A stretch of DNA of 33,370 nt from a virus. The DNA is taken from IMG/VR virus record IMGVR_UViG_3300044822_000057, positions 1 through 33,370 of that record. One strand, written 5' to 3'. The notes under the pieces are model-generated. The model was not told where the DNA came from, searched no databases, and was given only the letters and a program-made list of their open reading frames with translations. The translations under genes and the position numbers were made by a program. Below, piece after piece: positions 13,361 to 21,495 of the stretch (positions within the stretch are counted from its first letter, which is position 1; every line of letters starts with the position of its first letter).

Positions 13361-13369
13361 GGCCGCCTT
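13348..13369. terminator. hairpin, U-tract on the minus strand
   Basis: AAGGCGGC, a 6-base loop containing the stop TGA of the HTH gene, then GCCGCCTT. Seven A residues precede it, so an intrinsic terminator with a U-tract forms for leftward transcription; the rightward copy has no U-tract and would be weak. Confidence 0.6.
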
Positions 13370-13437
13370 AAGAGTTCGCATGGCAGGGGAGATGGATCTG
13401 CCTGCGTCAACACACCGACCCGAGAAAGCATAGCACC

Positions 13438-13468
13438 TTGACAGCCGCAGTCAAACCAAGGTTACATA
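13438..13468 (+). promoter_or_regulatory. weak promoter candidate before the portal block
   Basis: A perfect TTGACA (13438-13443) lies in the 112-base gap before ATG 13473. The best -10 candidates (TTACAT/TACATA) sit at 18-19 base spacing and match poorly, and transcription would start at about the first codon. Confidence 0.2.
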
Positions 13469-13472
13469 TTGC

Positions 13473-13907
13473 ATGGCGATCCTCCGTGAGTTCCGCTGCT
13501 TGGCCCACGGGCCATTCGAGGCGTTTGAACCGGAATGCCCACACGGCTGCTCGGCGCGCTTCGTCGCGCAAGAGATTCGGACTGCGCCGGGCCTGAAGTC
13601 CGCGGCCACCAAAGTCGCCGACCGCGAGATCGGCAACCTCGCCAAGTCCTACGGCATGACCAATATCCCGACTTCGCGCGACGGCGAGTCGGTCATGGAC
13701 GCCGTGCGCCGCGGCAAGCAGATGGCGCCGACCTGGGGCGAGGTCGAACACAACGCGCCTGGCTGGTCACAGCGCGAGGGCGAGACGGCCAAGACCTTCA
13801 ACCCGCAGGCCATCGGCGCGCAGCCCGACAACGTGGTTACGCGAATGAAGCCGGTCCTCTCGCGCGGCCCGACGCCGATCGTCGTCAACAAGACGGCGCC
13901 TGCCTGA
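13473..13907 (+). CDS. zinc-ribbon-like hypothetical protein
   Basis: 144 residues. The N-terminus (FRCLAHGPFEAFEPECPHGC) has Cys and His spacing like small FmdB-type zinc ribbons: C9, C22, C26 plus H24. The remainder (IGNLAKSYGMTNIPTSRDGE) is not recognised. It stops one base before the portal start, so the two are co-translated. Proteins of this layout beside the portal occur in other short-tailed phages, role unknown. Confidence 0.6.
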   Translation: MAILREFRCLAHGPFEAFEPECPHGCSARFVAQEIRTAPGLKSAATKVADREIGNLAKSYGMTNIPTSRDGESVMDAVRRGKQMAPTWGEVEHNAPGWSQREGETAKTFNPQAIGAQPDNVVTRMKPVLSRGPTPIVVNKTAPA

Positions 13908-13908
13908 C

Positions 13909-15579
13909 GTGCAAATTCCGAAAGAGCCGGAGGCTCGCTATGCGTTCTTCGAGGACATCGCGCGCAAGTGCATGGCGTCTCGAGGCGAGCGCCGCCGCGC
14001 GTACCAGGCTTTCCGCAATTACTACATGTACGGCTGCGACGGCACATCGGACTTCCCGGCGCGCTTCAACAAGATCTATCCGCACATCGACCAACTGACG
14101 AGCTTCCTTTACAGCCAGGAGACGACGCGCTTCTCGACGCAGTTGGGCGTCAGCGTCTCGAACTTGGAGTTCCCAAAGGTCGACCCGATCAATCAGGGTA
14201 TCAACGACGAGTGGAACAACTCGAACTCGGACATCGTGTTCGGCAACTCGCTCACTTGGAGCCTCGTGTACGGCTCCATGTTCATCAAACCGCGCTGGAA
14301 GATCAACGGCATTGAACCTTTCCCGGTCGAGCCGCATAACTTCGGCGTGCTGCGCGAAGACTCGCCGATGCTGTCGTCGCAAGAAGCGTTCTCGCACTGC
14401 TACTACATGACCCGCTCGCAGTTGTTCGACGAGTTGGCCGCGTGCAATCACCCGCGTGCCGAGCAGATCAAAAACGAGGTCGTGGCCGGACCGAAGCAGA
14501 ACGCAGCCGCGCTGACGCCGCTTGATCGCATCATCACGAGCCAGACCAACATTGGCCTCACCGGCAACGTGGTCGGCAACGTCGACTTCAACTTGGCGCT
14601 CATCAATCGCTATGGACCGAAGGTCAGCGAAGACATGCTGGAGATGCAGGAGTTGTACATCTACGACTCGGAACTGTCCGACTATCGTGTCGTGACGATG
14701 GGCGAGCCGTACGTGACCATCTTCGACCGGCCTCTGGAGTCGATGTTCCTGAAAAACGACCCGCCGTTCGTTCAGATCTGCCCGCTGCCGGCGTACGACT
14801 ATTTCTGGGGGTTCTCCGAGGTCGAACGGCTGATTCCGATTCAGGAAATCCTGAACACGCGATGGGAGGAGCTGCGCCACATGATGGCAAAGCAAGCCCG
14901 CCCGCCGCGCGCGTTCATCGGTTTCACCGGCATCACGGATGAGATCGCGGGCGCGTTCGACACACCGGACGGCCAAGTGTCAACCGACATGCCTGGCGCG
15001 AAGGTCGACTCCATGTCGCCGAACATCCCCGACGACCTGTGGAAAGACTTGGATCGCATCGACATGATGTTCGAGGACACGTCCGGCATCAATAACGTCA
15101 TGAGCGGCAAGGGCGAGAGCGGCGTGCGCTCGAGCGGCCACGCCTCGCAGCTCGCGCGCTTGGGCAGTTCGCGCGTGAAGAAGCGGGCCATGATCGTCGA
15201 GGACAGTCTGGAAAAACTCGCGACGATGTACTTGAAGATCAAGCAGAAATACGATACACGTCGTTACCGAGAGAGCGGCGACGACGGAACGGAGTTTATC
15301 GCGAACCAGTTCACGACTGACTTTGTGGTCAAGGTGGACGGTCACTCGAACTCTCCGATTTTCGTCGAGGATCAGACGCAGCTTGCGTTCGAGGCGTTGA
15401 AGGTCGGCGCGATCACGAAGGAGCGGTTGCTGGAGCTCATCAATTTGCCGATGAAGCCGCAACTGCTCAACGACCTGAAGACGAAGATTGAGCCCGCCGC
15501 AGCGGCGAAAGAGCAGCAGGACCGGCAAGACAAAATTGCCGGCATTCAGTCAGCAAAGGAGAGGAAACATGGCACATAA
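13909..15579 (+). CDS. portal protein
   Basis: 556 residues from GTG 13909. The size, the position after the terminase and the sequence style fit a short-tailed-phage portal: helical N-terminus (ARKCMASRGERRRAYQAF), FPARFNKIYPHIDQLTSFLY, a conserved-looking SLVYGSMFIKPRW, and a helical crown region (SSGHASQLARLGSSRVKKRA). It forms the 12-mer ring through which DNA enters and leaves the capsid. The last 40 residues are Ala/Lys/Gln-rich. The stop lies inside the following micropeptide gene. Confidence 0.85.
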   Translation: MQIPKEPEARYAFFEDIARKCMASRGERRRAYQAFRNYYMYGCDGTSDFPARFNKIYPHIDQLTSFLYSQETTRFSTQLGVSVSNLEFPKVDPINQGINDEWNNSNSDIVFGNSLTWSLVYGSMFIKPRWKINGIEPFPVEPHNFGVLREDSPMLSSQEAFSHCYYMTRSQLFDELAACNHPRAEQIKNEVVAGPKQNAAALTPLDRIITSQTNIGLTGNVVGNVDFNLALINRYGPKVSEDMLEMQELYIYDSELSDYRVVTMGEPYVTIFDRPLESMFLKNDPPFVQICPLPAYDYFWGFSEVERLIPIQEILNTRWEELRHMMAKQARPPRAFIGFTGITDEIAGAFDTPDGQVSTDMPGAKVDSMSPNIPDDLWKDLDRIDMMFEDTSGINNVMSGKGESGVRSSGHASQLARLGSSRVKKRAMIVEDSLEKLATMYLKIKQKYDTRRYRESGDDGTEFIANQFTTDFVVKVDGHSNSPIFVEDQTQLAFEALKVGAITKERLLELINLPMKPQLLNDLKTKIEPAAAAKEQQDRQDKIAGIQSAKERKHGT

Positions 15580-15610
15580 GCGGAAGCACAAGCGTAAGAT
15601 GCGACGCTAG
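15569..15610 (+). CDS. 13-residue polycationic micropeptide
   Basis: ATG 15569 follows AAAGGAGAGGAAAC, one of the best ribosome sites in the window, and encodes MAHKRKHKRKMRR, then TAG. Ten of 13 residues are Lys, Arg or His. It overlaps the end of the portal gene by 11 bases. A second micropeptide of the same kind follows 69 bases later. The strong initiation signal and the paired arrangement argue against chance. Possible roles (inferred): DNA or RNA binding, scaffold nucleation, or capsid-interior neutralisation. Confidence 0.55.
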   Translation: MAHKRKHKRKMRR

Positions 15611-15679
15611 CGCCACGGCGGCGCTGCAACGGCTCGAATCCCAAGAGGGGGGAAACATAGCCCATGATAGGAGACGAAA

Positions 15680-15724
15680 ATGGCCCGTAAAAAGCGCCGC
15701 GGTCGCAAGTCGAAGCGGAAGTAA
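15680..15724 (+). CDS. 14-residue polycationic micropeptide
   Basis: ATG 15680 follows ATAGGAGACGAAA, again a good ribosome site, and encodes MARKKRRGRKSKRK, then TAA. Ten of 14 residues are Lys or Arg. It ends 22 bases before a strong intrinsic terminator, so it is the last gene of the portal transcript. The sequence differs from the first micropeptide but the charge plan is the same. Confidence 0.55.
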   Translation: MARKKRRGRKSKRK

Positions 15725-15746
15725 TTCCCTTCGGGTTCCACCCAGG

Positions 15747-15775
15747 AGGCCACTCAACCGAGTGGCCTTTTTCGT
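15747..15775 (+). terminator. intrinsic terminator
   Basis: Nine-base stem AGGCCACTC / GAGTGGCCT with an AACC loop (15747-15768), followed by TTTTCGTTT. Ends the terminase-portal-micropeptide transcript. Confidence 0.85.
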
Positions 15776-15805
15776 TTCTGGCGTACACGACGCGCACACG
15801 TCAAT

Positions 15806-15831
15806 TTGACTTATTGAATTTTCCGTAGGAT
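15806..15831 (+). promoter_or_regulatory. possible promoter for the capsid genes
   Basis: An AT-rich stretch between the terminator and ATG 15843 holds TTGACT and TAGGAT, but only 14 bases apart, short for a sigma-70 promoter. A promoter is expected here because the terminator lies just upstream; the exact site is uncertain. Confidence 0.25.
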
Positions 15832-15842
15832 GCTGCGCGGCA

Positions 15843-16247
15843 ATGAGTGCGTCTCCGGAAGTGATGAGTGCGTTGGGCGGCGGTGGCCCGCCCGCACCGC
15901 CGCCCGGTGGCGCACCGCCGGAACCCGCGCCCGCCGCCGCTCCCATGGCGGCGCCGCAGAAGCCGGAAGGTCAGCAAGAGGGCGCCAAAGTCGACGTACG
16001 CATGGCGATGAAGATGCTGGAGAAGGCACTTCCCGCGTTCGGCACCGGCAACAAGAATGGCGATGCCATCTTGAAGGCGCTCGGCATCCTCGGCAAAGCC
16101 TTCGGCAAAGACGAGGAGGAAACCGATCAATTGATGCCGGCTGAGATCAAGCAGTTGCTGCAAGGTCTCTCCGGTCCTGGGCAGCCGCCGAAACCGCCGG
16201 TCGCGAAACCCGGCGCGGCGCCGCCGCCACGTCCACCTGGAATGTAG
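15843..16247 (+). CDS. Pro/Ala-rich virion or assembly protein
   Basis: 134 residues. Both ends are Pro/Gly-rich and probably disordered (GGGGPPAPPPGGAPPEPAPA; KPGAAPPPRPPG), around a helical centre (VRMAMKMLEKALPAFGTGN, KALGILGKAFGKDEEE). It starts the capsid operon. The layout suggests an assembly or decoration protein; no family assigned. An in-frame ATG at residue 8 is an alternative start. Confidence 0.6.
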   Translation: MSASPEVMSALGGGGPPAPPPGGAPPEPAPAAAPMAAPQKPEGQQEGAKVDVRMAMKMLEKALPAFGTGNKNGDAILKALGILGKAFGKDEEETDQLMPAEIKQLLQGLSGPGQPPKPPVAKPGAAPPPRPPGM

Positions 16248-16258
16248 GAGATCTCACG

Positions 16259-16459
16259 ATGCCCGGCACTCGACTGTTCAATCCGTCCGACTCTATGCAA
16301 GTGCGCGATCCGGTTTCCAACGTCATCGACGACGGCATGATCGTCAATCCGCCGCGGTTCGCCGAGCTGGGCGGCCTGGACGCTGCGAACAAGGCGTTCA
16401 AGAACAAAATGGTCATCAAGCGACCCGGCAACACCATCCGCAAGGTGCCGGTCTCGTAA
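16259..16459 (+). CDS. hypothetical protein in the capsid operon
   Basis: 66 residues; GGAGATCTCACG precedes ATG 16259. Sequence MPGTRLFNPSDSMQVRDPVS and a basic end (KNKMVIKRPGNTIRKVPVS) without a recognised domain. Its place between the Pro-rich protein and the scaffold-like protein suggests a head-assembly role. Confidence 0.6.
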   Translation: MPGTRLFNPSDSMQVRDPVSNVIDDGMIVNPPRFAELGGLDAANKAFKNKMVIKRPGNTIRKVPVS

Positions 16460-16483
16460 TCGACATCGCAGGGGACACACGTC

Positions 16484-16987
16484 ATGTCACTCGAAAACCT
16501 CACCGACGATCAACGCAACAGCTTGGCGCTGAAGCGCCTGTTCGGTCATCCCGAGTTTGGCCGCGAGGCGAAGAAGCTCTGGAAGAAGATCGAACCCAAT
16601 GCGAAGTTTCCCGAGCTCGACTTGGAAGACCAGGCGCGCGCCATGAACGAGGCAACGCAGAAGGAACTCCAGGCGCTGCAAGAGAAAGTGCAGTTGCAGG
16701 AGATCCAAGGCCGGCGCGCCGAGCAGCATGCGAAGATCCGGCAGGCGGGTCTTGAGCCCGATGAGGTCGAGAAGGTCATGACGGAAGAGAAGATCGCGAG
16801 CTACGACACCGCGATCAAGTACGTGACCGCGCAGCGCAAGCTCGCGCCGCCGACGCCGGCGAACATCACGCCGATCATGCTGCCGGACGACTTAAAGGAA
16901 ATTCAGAAGAACCCGAATGCGTACGCCCGCAAGGCCGCGTTCGAGGCGGTCAACGAGATCATTGCGAACAGGGCCATTGCACGATAA
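16484..16987 (+). CDS. putative scaffolding protein
   Basis: 167 residues, highly charged and helical, with a long coiled-coil centre (NEATQKELQALQEKVQLQEI, then EQHAKIRQAGLEPDEVEKV) and a C-terminal helix (ARKAAFEAVNEIIANRAIAR). It lies directly upstream of the major capsid gene, the usual site of the scaffold in short-tailed phages, so it likely guides capsid assembly and leaves before packaging. Based on context and composition only. Confidence 0.6.
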   Translation: MSLENLTDDQRNSLALKRLFGHPEFGREAKKLWKKIEPNAKFPELDLEDQARAMNEATQKELQALQEKVQLQEIQGRRAEQHAKIRQAGLEPDEVEKVMTEEKIASYDTAIKYVTAQRKLAPPTPANITPIMLPDDLKEIQKNPNAYARKAAFEAVNEIIANRAIAR

Positions 16988-16992
16988 TTGAA

Positions 16993-17016
16993 ACCGATCG
17001 CGTGGGGGCGCGCGGT
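16993..17016 (+). other. GC-rich hairpin in the capsid leader
   Basis: ACCG-AT-CGCG, a TGGGGG loop, then CGCG-CGGT can form two stacked stems just before the AGGAG ribosome site of the capsid gene. It could stabilise the capsid mRNA or be a weak terminator; there is no U-tract. Confidence 0.3.
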
Positions 17017-17049
17017 CTTCAAGCAACAGAGTAACTAGGAGCATCCCCC

Positions 17050-18057
17050 ATGCCTGTTTTTGGTAGCGGCATTATCCCCTCGGGCTCGATCGCGAGCGAA
17101 CTGACGTACGTGACCCGCCGCGCGTTCATCCCGAAGATGGTCGTGCAGCTCTACAACACGTCGCCGCTCGCCGCCGCGCTGCTCGCCAACGCGCAGACCG
17201 CATCTGGCGGTGTCTCGAGCGTCACGGTCCCGGTCCAAGGCCAGAACTTTGTGAACACGCAGTGGTCGGACTACTCCGGCTCGTTCGCGCAGCCGATCGC
17301 ACAGCAGGGCGCGTTTGTCGCCGAGTTCAACTTAAAGTCGCTCATCACGCCGATTCCGTTCCTTGGGATGGAAGGAGCGGTGCAGTTGGATCACGCTGTG
17401 ATCCCGCTCATCGAAGCGCGCATGAACGACGCGACCAACAACATGATGGACGCGGCCTCGCAGGCGCTGTACAACAACTACACCGTTGCGAACCAGTTTA
17501 TCGGCCTGCCTGGCGCGATCGACGACGGCACCAACTTGGTCACGTACGGCAACATCAACCGCACGGCCAATGCGTGGTGGCAGTCGAAGCGTTACGCCGC
17601 GGGCGCGGTCGCGCCGACGCGCTTGAACCTGATCCAGTACATCGCAGGCGTCAACAAGTACGGCGCCGAGATGCCGACCATGGGCATCATGGGCTTCGGC
17701 ACATGGACTCGCCTCGCGCAAGACATCATCGGCTCGGAGTCGTACCAGATCCAGCCCGGCAACGGCTTCGATTCGGACGCCGACCGGCCGCGCGCCGCGT
17801 TCCGCGCGCTCGATGTCGCGGGCGTGCCGATCTATGCCGACCCTTACTGCCCGGAAGGGTTGCTGTACCTCATCAACACGAACTACTTGAACCTGTACGT
17901 GCATGACCAGGCGTCGTTCGCGTTCTCCGGGTTCGAGTCGCTGCTCTCCAACTACCAGTTGGGCTACATCGGCATCGTGTTGACGCTCGCGGAGCTGGTC
18001 CTCACGAAACCGAAGTCGTGCGGCATCGTCACGGGTTACACGTACCTCACGATCTAA
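17050..18057 (+). CDS. major capsid protein
   Basis: 335 residues. Likely HK97-fold: an N-arm-like start (ELTYVTRRAFIPKMVVQLYN), then PLAAALLANAQTASGG, a spine-helix region (AVIPLIEARMNDATNNMMDA), a central domain with NRTANAWWQSKR, and an end ELVLTKPKSCGIVTGYTYLT. The size is typical of coat proteins, and the order scaffold, coat, connector is typical. An AGGAG ribosome site is present. It is expected to be the most abundant virion protein. Confidence 0.85.
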   Translation: MPVFGSGIIPSGSIASELTYVTRRAFIPKMVVQLYNTSPLAAALLANAQTASGGVSSVTVPVQGQNFVNTQWSDYSGSFAQPIAQQGAFVAEFNLKSLITPIPFLGMEGAVQLDHAVIPLIEARMNDATNNMMDAASQALYNNYTVANQFIGLPGAIDDGTNLVTYGNINRTANAWWQSKRYAAGAVAPTRLNLIQYIAGVNKYGAEMPTMGIMGFGTWTRLAQDIIGSESYQIQPGNGFDSDADRPRAAFRALDVAGVPIYADPYCPEGLLYLINTNYLNLYVHDQASFAFSGFESLLSNYQLGYIGIVLTLAELVLTKPKSCGIVTGYTYLTI

Positions 18058-18069
18058 CGGAGAAAGACC

Positions 18070-18759
18070 ATGGCAGAGAGCAAAATTGCAGTCCCCGGCG
18101 AGGTCTTTCTTACCGAACTGAAGACCACGCAGGTGCCTGTCGCACTGGGTGCCTCGGGCGCGTTCGCGGTCTCCGGCAACATCGCGACCATCACGTTCAC
18201 GGCGGCGCACGGACTCACTTTCACGCCCGCCGCCGGCACCGCTGCAAACTTCTTCGGTACGTTCACGGGCGTGACCGGACAGACCGGCATCGGCACCTTG
18301 AACGGCCCGATCTTCCGACTTTTGGCGATCCCGTCAACGACCACGATCCAGATTTACACGACGATCACGGCCGCGACGATGACCGGCGCGAGCTTCGTGC
18401 CCGTGTTCATCCCGACCGGCGCGATCAGCGTCAACAGCGCGTTCGCGGGTGGCCCGATCCTGTCGACCAATCCCACGGTGTTGACGCCGGGATTGTTCCA
18501 AGCGTCCGCCGACATCAATTACCTGATGGGCGCGAACGCCAACGTGCAGTACAACCCGGACAACACGAGCATCATTCAGGATGCGACGACGTTGAACGCG
18601 GGTTCTACCACGCCGGGACAGACGATCGCCACCTCGCCGACGTTCCGCGTGTGCGGGGCGGTCAGCACGGGCGGTCAGATTTGGTTCGATGGCGTCGGCC
18701 AGACGATCATCTATGCGGGCGGTTCGGCCGGCACGTCGTACTGGAGCGTCATCGAGTAA
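18070..18759 (+). CDS. putative head decoration or structural protein
   Basis: 229 residues, rich in Thr, Gly and Ala and almost entirely beta-forming (SGNIATITFTAAHGLTF, LAIPSTTTIQIYTTITA), with a C-terminus FDGVGQTIIYAGGSAGTSYW. It follows the coat gene by 12 bases with its own ribosome site (CGGAGAAAGACC). Most likely a virion surface or decoration protein; no family recognised. Confidence 0.6.
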   Translation: MAESKIAVPGEVFLTELKTTQVPVALGASGAFAVSGNIATITFTAAHGLTFTPAAGTAANFFGTFTGVTGQTGIGTLNGPIFRLLAIPSTTTIQIYTTITAATMTGASFVPVFIPTGAISVNSAFAGGPILSTNPTVLTPGLFQASADINYLMGANANVQYNPDNTSIIQDATTLNAGSTTPGQTIATSPTFRVCGAVSTGGQIWFDGVGQTIIYAGGSAGTSYWSVIE

Positions 18760-18783
18760 TTCGGAAACTAGCAGGGGGGCGTT

Positions 18784-19254
18784 ATGAGCAGTGTCATGAT
18801 CGGTGAGGATCGAACCAACTACGTTCGCGTCATCAACAACAACGCGAAGGCCGTGGTCGGTCGCTGGAACGGCAAGGACTACAAATTCGAGCCCGGCAAG
18901 CCGCTGGACGTTCCCGAGATCGTTGCGAACCATGTGTTCGGCTTCGGTCAGGACGACAAGCAGCAGGCTCTGAATCGCTTGGGCTGGGCGCGCTCAAGCG
19001 ACGAGTTCGAGGCCGGCATGGAACTTCTCGCGAACGTGGTGTTCGAGGATCCGCCGGAACTGATTGAGGCCCCTCGCCTGCCGAAGAAGGCGAAGGGCTC
19101 CGCCGAAACTGGCACCGCTGGCCCCCCCGTGGCTGCAAGTGGGACTGAGGGGGGTGCCTTCAAAGCGCCCCCCGATGGACCCAAGATCGGGCAACCGGCC
19201 GCGACAGCAGCGGCGCCCGCGGCGGACGCGGAGGACGATGGCGAAGTGTTTTAA
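18784..19254 (+). CDS. hypothetical structural protein
   Basis: 156 residues. The first 90 form a compact domain (YVRVINNNAKAVVGRWNGKD, then PLDVPEIVANHVFGFGQDDK), and the last 60 are a disordered Ala/Pro/Gly linker ending acidic (DAEDDGEVF). The folded part resembles small head-completion-region proteins in its basic beta-rich style, but no family is certain. Located between coat and adaptor. Confidence 0.55.
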   Translation: MSSVMIGEDRTNYVRVINNNAKAVVGRWNGKDYKFEPGKPLDVPEIVANHVFGFGQDDKQQALNRLGWARSSDEFEAGMELLANVVFEDPPELIEAPRLPKKAKGSAETGTAGPPVAASGTEGGAFKAPPDGPKIGQPAATAAAPAADAEDDGEVF

Positions 19255-19278
19255 AGGTCAAAGAAGGCGTGATGTGGT

Positions 19279-19932
19279 ATGTCGACGACGCTGCAAAACT
19301 ACATCACGCAATGCCAGCGCCTTCTGCATGACACAAGCGCGAACTTCTGGCCGGTCTCCGAGCTGACCGACTACATCAACGCCGGCCGAAATCAGATCGC
19401 GCAGGACTCCAAGTGCCTGCGTCAACTCGCGACCACCATCAGCCTCACGGCGGGCACCGAGCTCTACAACATTGCCTCATCGGTTGCGACCGCGAGCACG
19501 CCGATCACGAACCCGGTCGTCGACGTGCTCGGAATCTCGCTTTACTGGGGAAACACTCGGTTCAAGATGAACTACATGGCGTTCTCGCAGTTCGACGCCC
19601 AGGTGCGCGCGTGGCAACTGTACCAGTCCCGGCCCGTGATCTTTACGCGCATGGGCGCGCTCAACATCTATGTCGGGCCGATTCCCGATCAGAACTATGT
19701 GACCGACTGGGACGTGGCCGTACTGCCGACGCCGCTCGTGCTCACGACCGATGTCGACACCATCCCGCCGCCGTGGACGGACCCCGTGCAGTATTGGGCC
19801 TGTTATCTCGCCAAGTTCAAGGAGCAGTCGATGGGCGAGGCGAACATCTTCAAGGCGCAATACTACGAACAGGGCCGCCGCGCGCAGCGCGCCTTCATGA
19901 CGCGGGTGCTGCCGAACCCGTACGCGACGTGA
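19279..19932 (+). CDS. head-tail adaptor protein
   Basis: 217 residues. The N-terminal helices (QNYITQCQRLLHDTSANFWP, SELTDYINAGRNQIAQDSKC) are characteristic of phage head-tail adaptors in which a helical bundle docks under the portal (P22 gp4-like or related connector families). The remainder is beta-rich with aromatic residues (VQYWACYLAKFKEQSMGEAN). It is followed at once by the tail-hub gene, as expected for a short tail. The exact family is not fixed by eye. Confidence 0.7.
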   Translation: MSTTLQNYITQCQRLLHDTSANFWPVSELTDYINAGRNQIAQDSKCLRQLATTISLTAGTELYNIASSVATASTPITNPVVDVLGISLYWGNTRFKMNYMAFSQFDAQVRAWQLYQSRPVIFTRMGALNIYVGPIPDQNYVTDWDVAVLPTPLVLTTDVDTIPPPWTDPVQYWACYLAKFKEQSMGEANIFKAQYYEQGRRAQRAFMTRVLPNPYAT

Positions 19933-19935
19933 TGC

Positions 19936-21492
19936 ATGTCCGATCAACTGCCCGAAAAGGGTGAAGCTCCGCGCCGAACCAAGATCTTCCGCAAGTTCAA
20001 AGGCGTCGTCAACAACTCAGCGCGAAACGCCCTTCCCGATGATGCCTGGTGGTATCTCGAGAACATGCAGCCCATTGGCGATGCCAATGTGCAGACCGTG
20101 CCCGCGCTGTCTTCGGCGCTCTACAACTACACCACGCACACGATTTATTGGGCGGGTTACGCCAACGTCGGCGGCGTCGACTACATCATCAGCTTTTCGA
20201 GCGATGGATATGTGTACGCTTGGAACATCGTTGCGCAGACCAACACGCAGATAGGCAGCGGCTTTTCTGGCGCTGGATCGCGGCTCTCGCAGTGGAAGAA
20301 CACCGATCTTTTGGTTGTCGACACCACGGGTTATTACTACTGGGCCGGCACCGGCACGCTGACGAAGCTGACCGGCACGGGTGTGCCGACGTTGAGCAGC
20401 GGCACCATTGACATTGCCGTCGCTTTCGGCCGCGTGTGGATCTTGGCAGGTCGGTTGCTGACCTTCACGGGTGCGAATGGCTTCGACGACGGCACGGTCA
20501 GTGGAACCAACTATTTCTTGCCCGCGAATGGCGCGGGTACGGTGAACCTCACGGATCCGACCATTCGCAGCACGCTCACTCGCTTGCAGGCGCAGAACGG
20601 GTATCTCTACATCATCGGACCCACCGGGATCAACTGCATTTCGGACGTCTACGTGCCCTCTGGCGCGAGTCCTCCGACGCCGTTGTTCACTAACTTGAAC
20701 ATTCAAGCCATCATCGGCTCCGATCAGCCGGGATCCATCTTCGCGATGAACCAGGCGCTCAATTTCACGAATCGGTTCGGCGCTTGGAGCCTGTACGGCA
20801 CGAACGCAAACAAGATCTCAAGCGACATCGACGGCACGTGGAAGTACATCAATTTCTCGCAGGCGATCTCTGGCGGCCAATGCGTCGTCAACAACATCTT
20901 GTGTTCGGCGTTCCTGATCCAGCGATTGAACGACCCGGAGTGGGGATCGAACACGGTCCTTGCCATGAACCACGACAACAAGTGGTGGTTCGCGAACTTT
21001 GGCGCGCTGACCTTTGTGTGCTCCGGTATCGTCAGCAACGAGCCTACTCTGTTCGGATTTCTCGGCAATCAACTCTATCAGTTGTTCGCGAACACGTCGG
21101 TCGGACCCGAGACTATCTTGCAGACGCCGCTGTGGCCGATGGAGGACGAGCTCGCCGACAAGCAGGTCATCCGCGCCGGCTTCGAGGTCACGATTTCGAC
21201 CTTCAGCGGCTCGTTCGGCATGACCATCGACACGGTGAGCGGATCGTCTCAGGCCGTGACGCTCGCGACCAGCGGCAACGTCGGCTGGCAGAACAACGCC
21301 GGCAACATCGTCGCGTGGGAGAACAATGCGCTCAATCCCGTGGCTTGGTTCACGGGTGAGTATCTTCTCTACAACTCGACCAGTCCCGGCGTGTACGGCA
21401 AGTACGTTGGCGCGACGATCAGTGCGAGTGCGTCGATCTATCAATTCAGCGCGGCCAACATGGACTACAAATTGCGGGCACGGTGGAATTAA
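19936..21492 (+). CDS. tail hub, beta-propeller-like (P22 gp10-like)
   Basis: 518 residues. The N-terminus (FKGVVNNSARNALPDDAWWY then LENMQPIGDANVQTVPALS) is typical of packaged-DNA-stabilisation/hub proteins of short-tailed phages. The rest repeats beta-strand blades: YIISFSSDGYVYAWNI, DLLVVDTTGYYYWAGTG, YLYIIGPTGINCISDVYV, WWFANFGALTFVC. It would sit below the adaptor and keep DNA in the capsid. Assigned by sequence style and position; a propeller is inference. Confidence 0.7.
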   Translation: MSDQLPEKGEAPRRTKIFRKFKGVVNNSARNALPDDAWWYLENMQPIGDANVQTVPALSSALYNYTTHTIYWAGYANVGGVDYIISFSSDGYVYAWNIVAQTNTQIGSGFSGAGSRLSQWKNTDLLVVDTTGYYYWAGTGTLTKLTGTGVPTLSSGTIDIAVAFGRVWILAGRLLTFTGANGFDDGTVSGTNYFLPANGAGTVNLTDPTIRSTLTRLQAQNGYLYIIGPTGINCISDVYVPSGASPPTPLFTNLNIQAIIGSDQPGSIFAMNQALNFTNRFGAWSLYGTNANKISSDIDGTWKYINFSQAISGGQCVVNNILCSAFLIQRLNDPEWGSNTVLAMNHDNKWWFANFGALTFVCSGIVSNEPTLFGFLGNQLYQLFANTSVGPETILQTPLWPMEDELADKQVIRAGFEVTISTFSGSFGMTIDTVSGSSQAVTLATSGNVGWQNNAGNIVAWENNALNPVAWFTGEYLLYNSTSPGVYGKYVGATISASASIYQFSAANMDYKLRARWN

Positions 21493-21495
21493 CTC

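Noticed and set aside
13885-14976. 363-codon minus-strand ORF opposite the portal gene
   Set aside because: Antisense shadow of a well-supported portal gene; Arg/Val/His-rich translation typical of reversed GC-rich codons.
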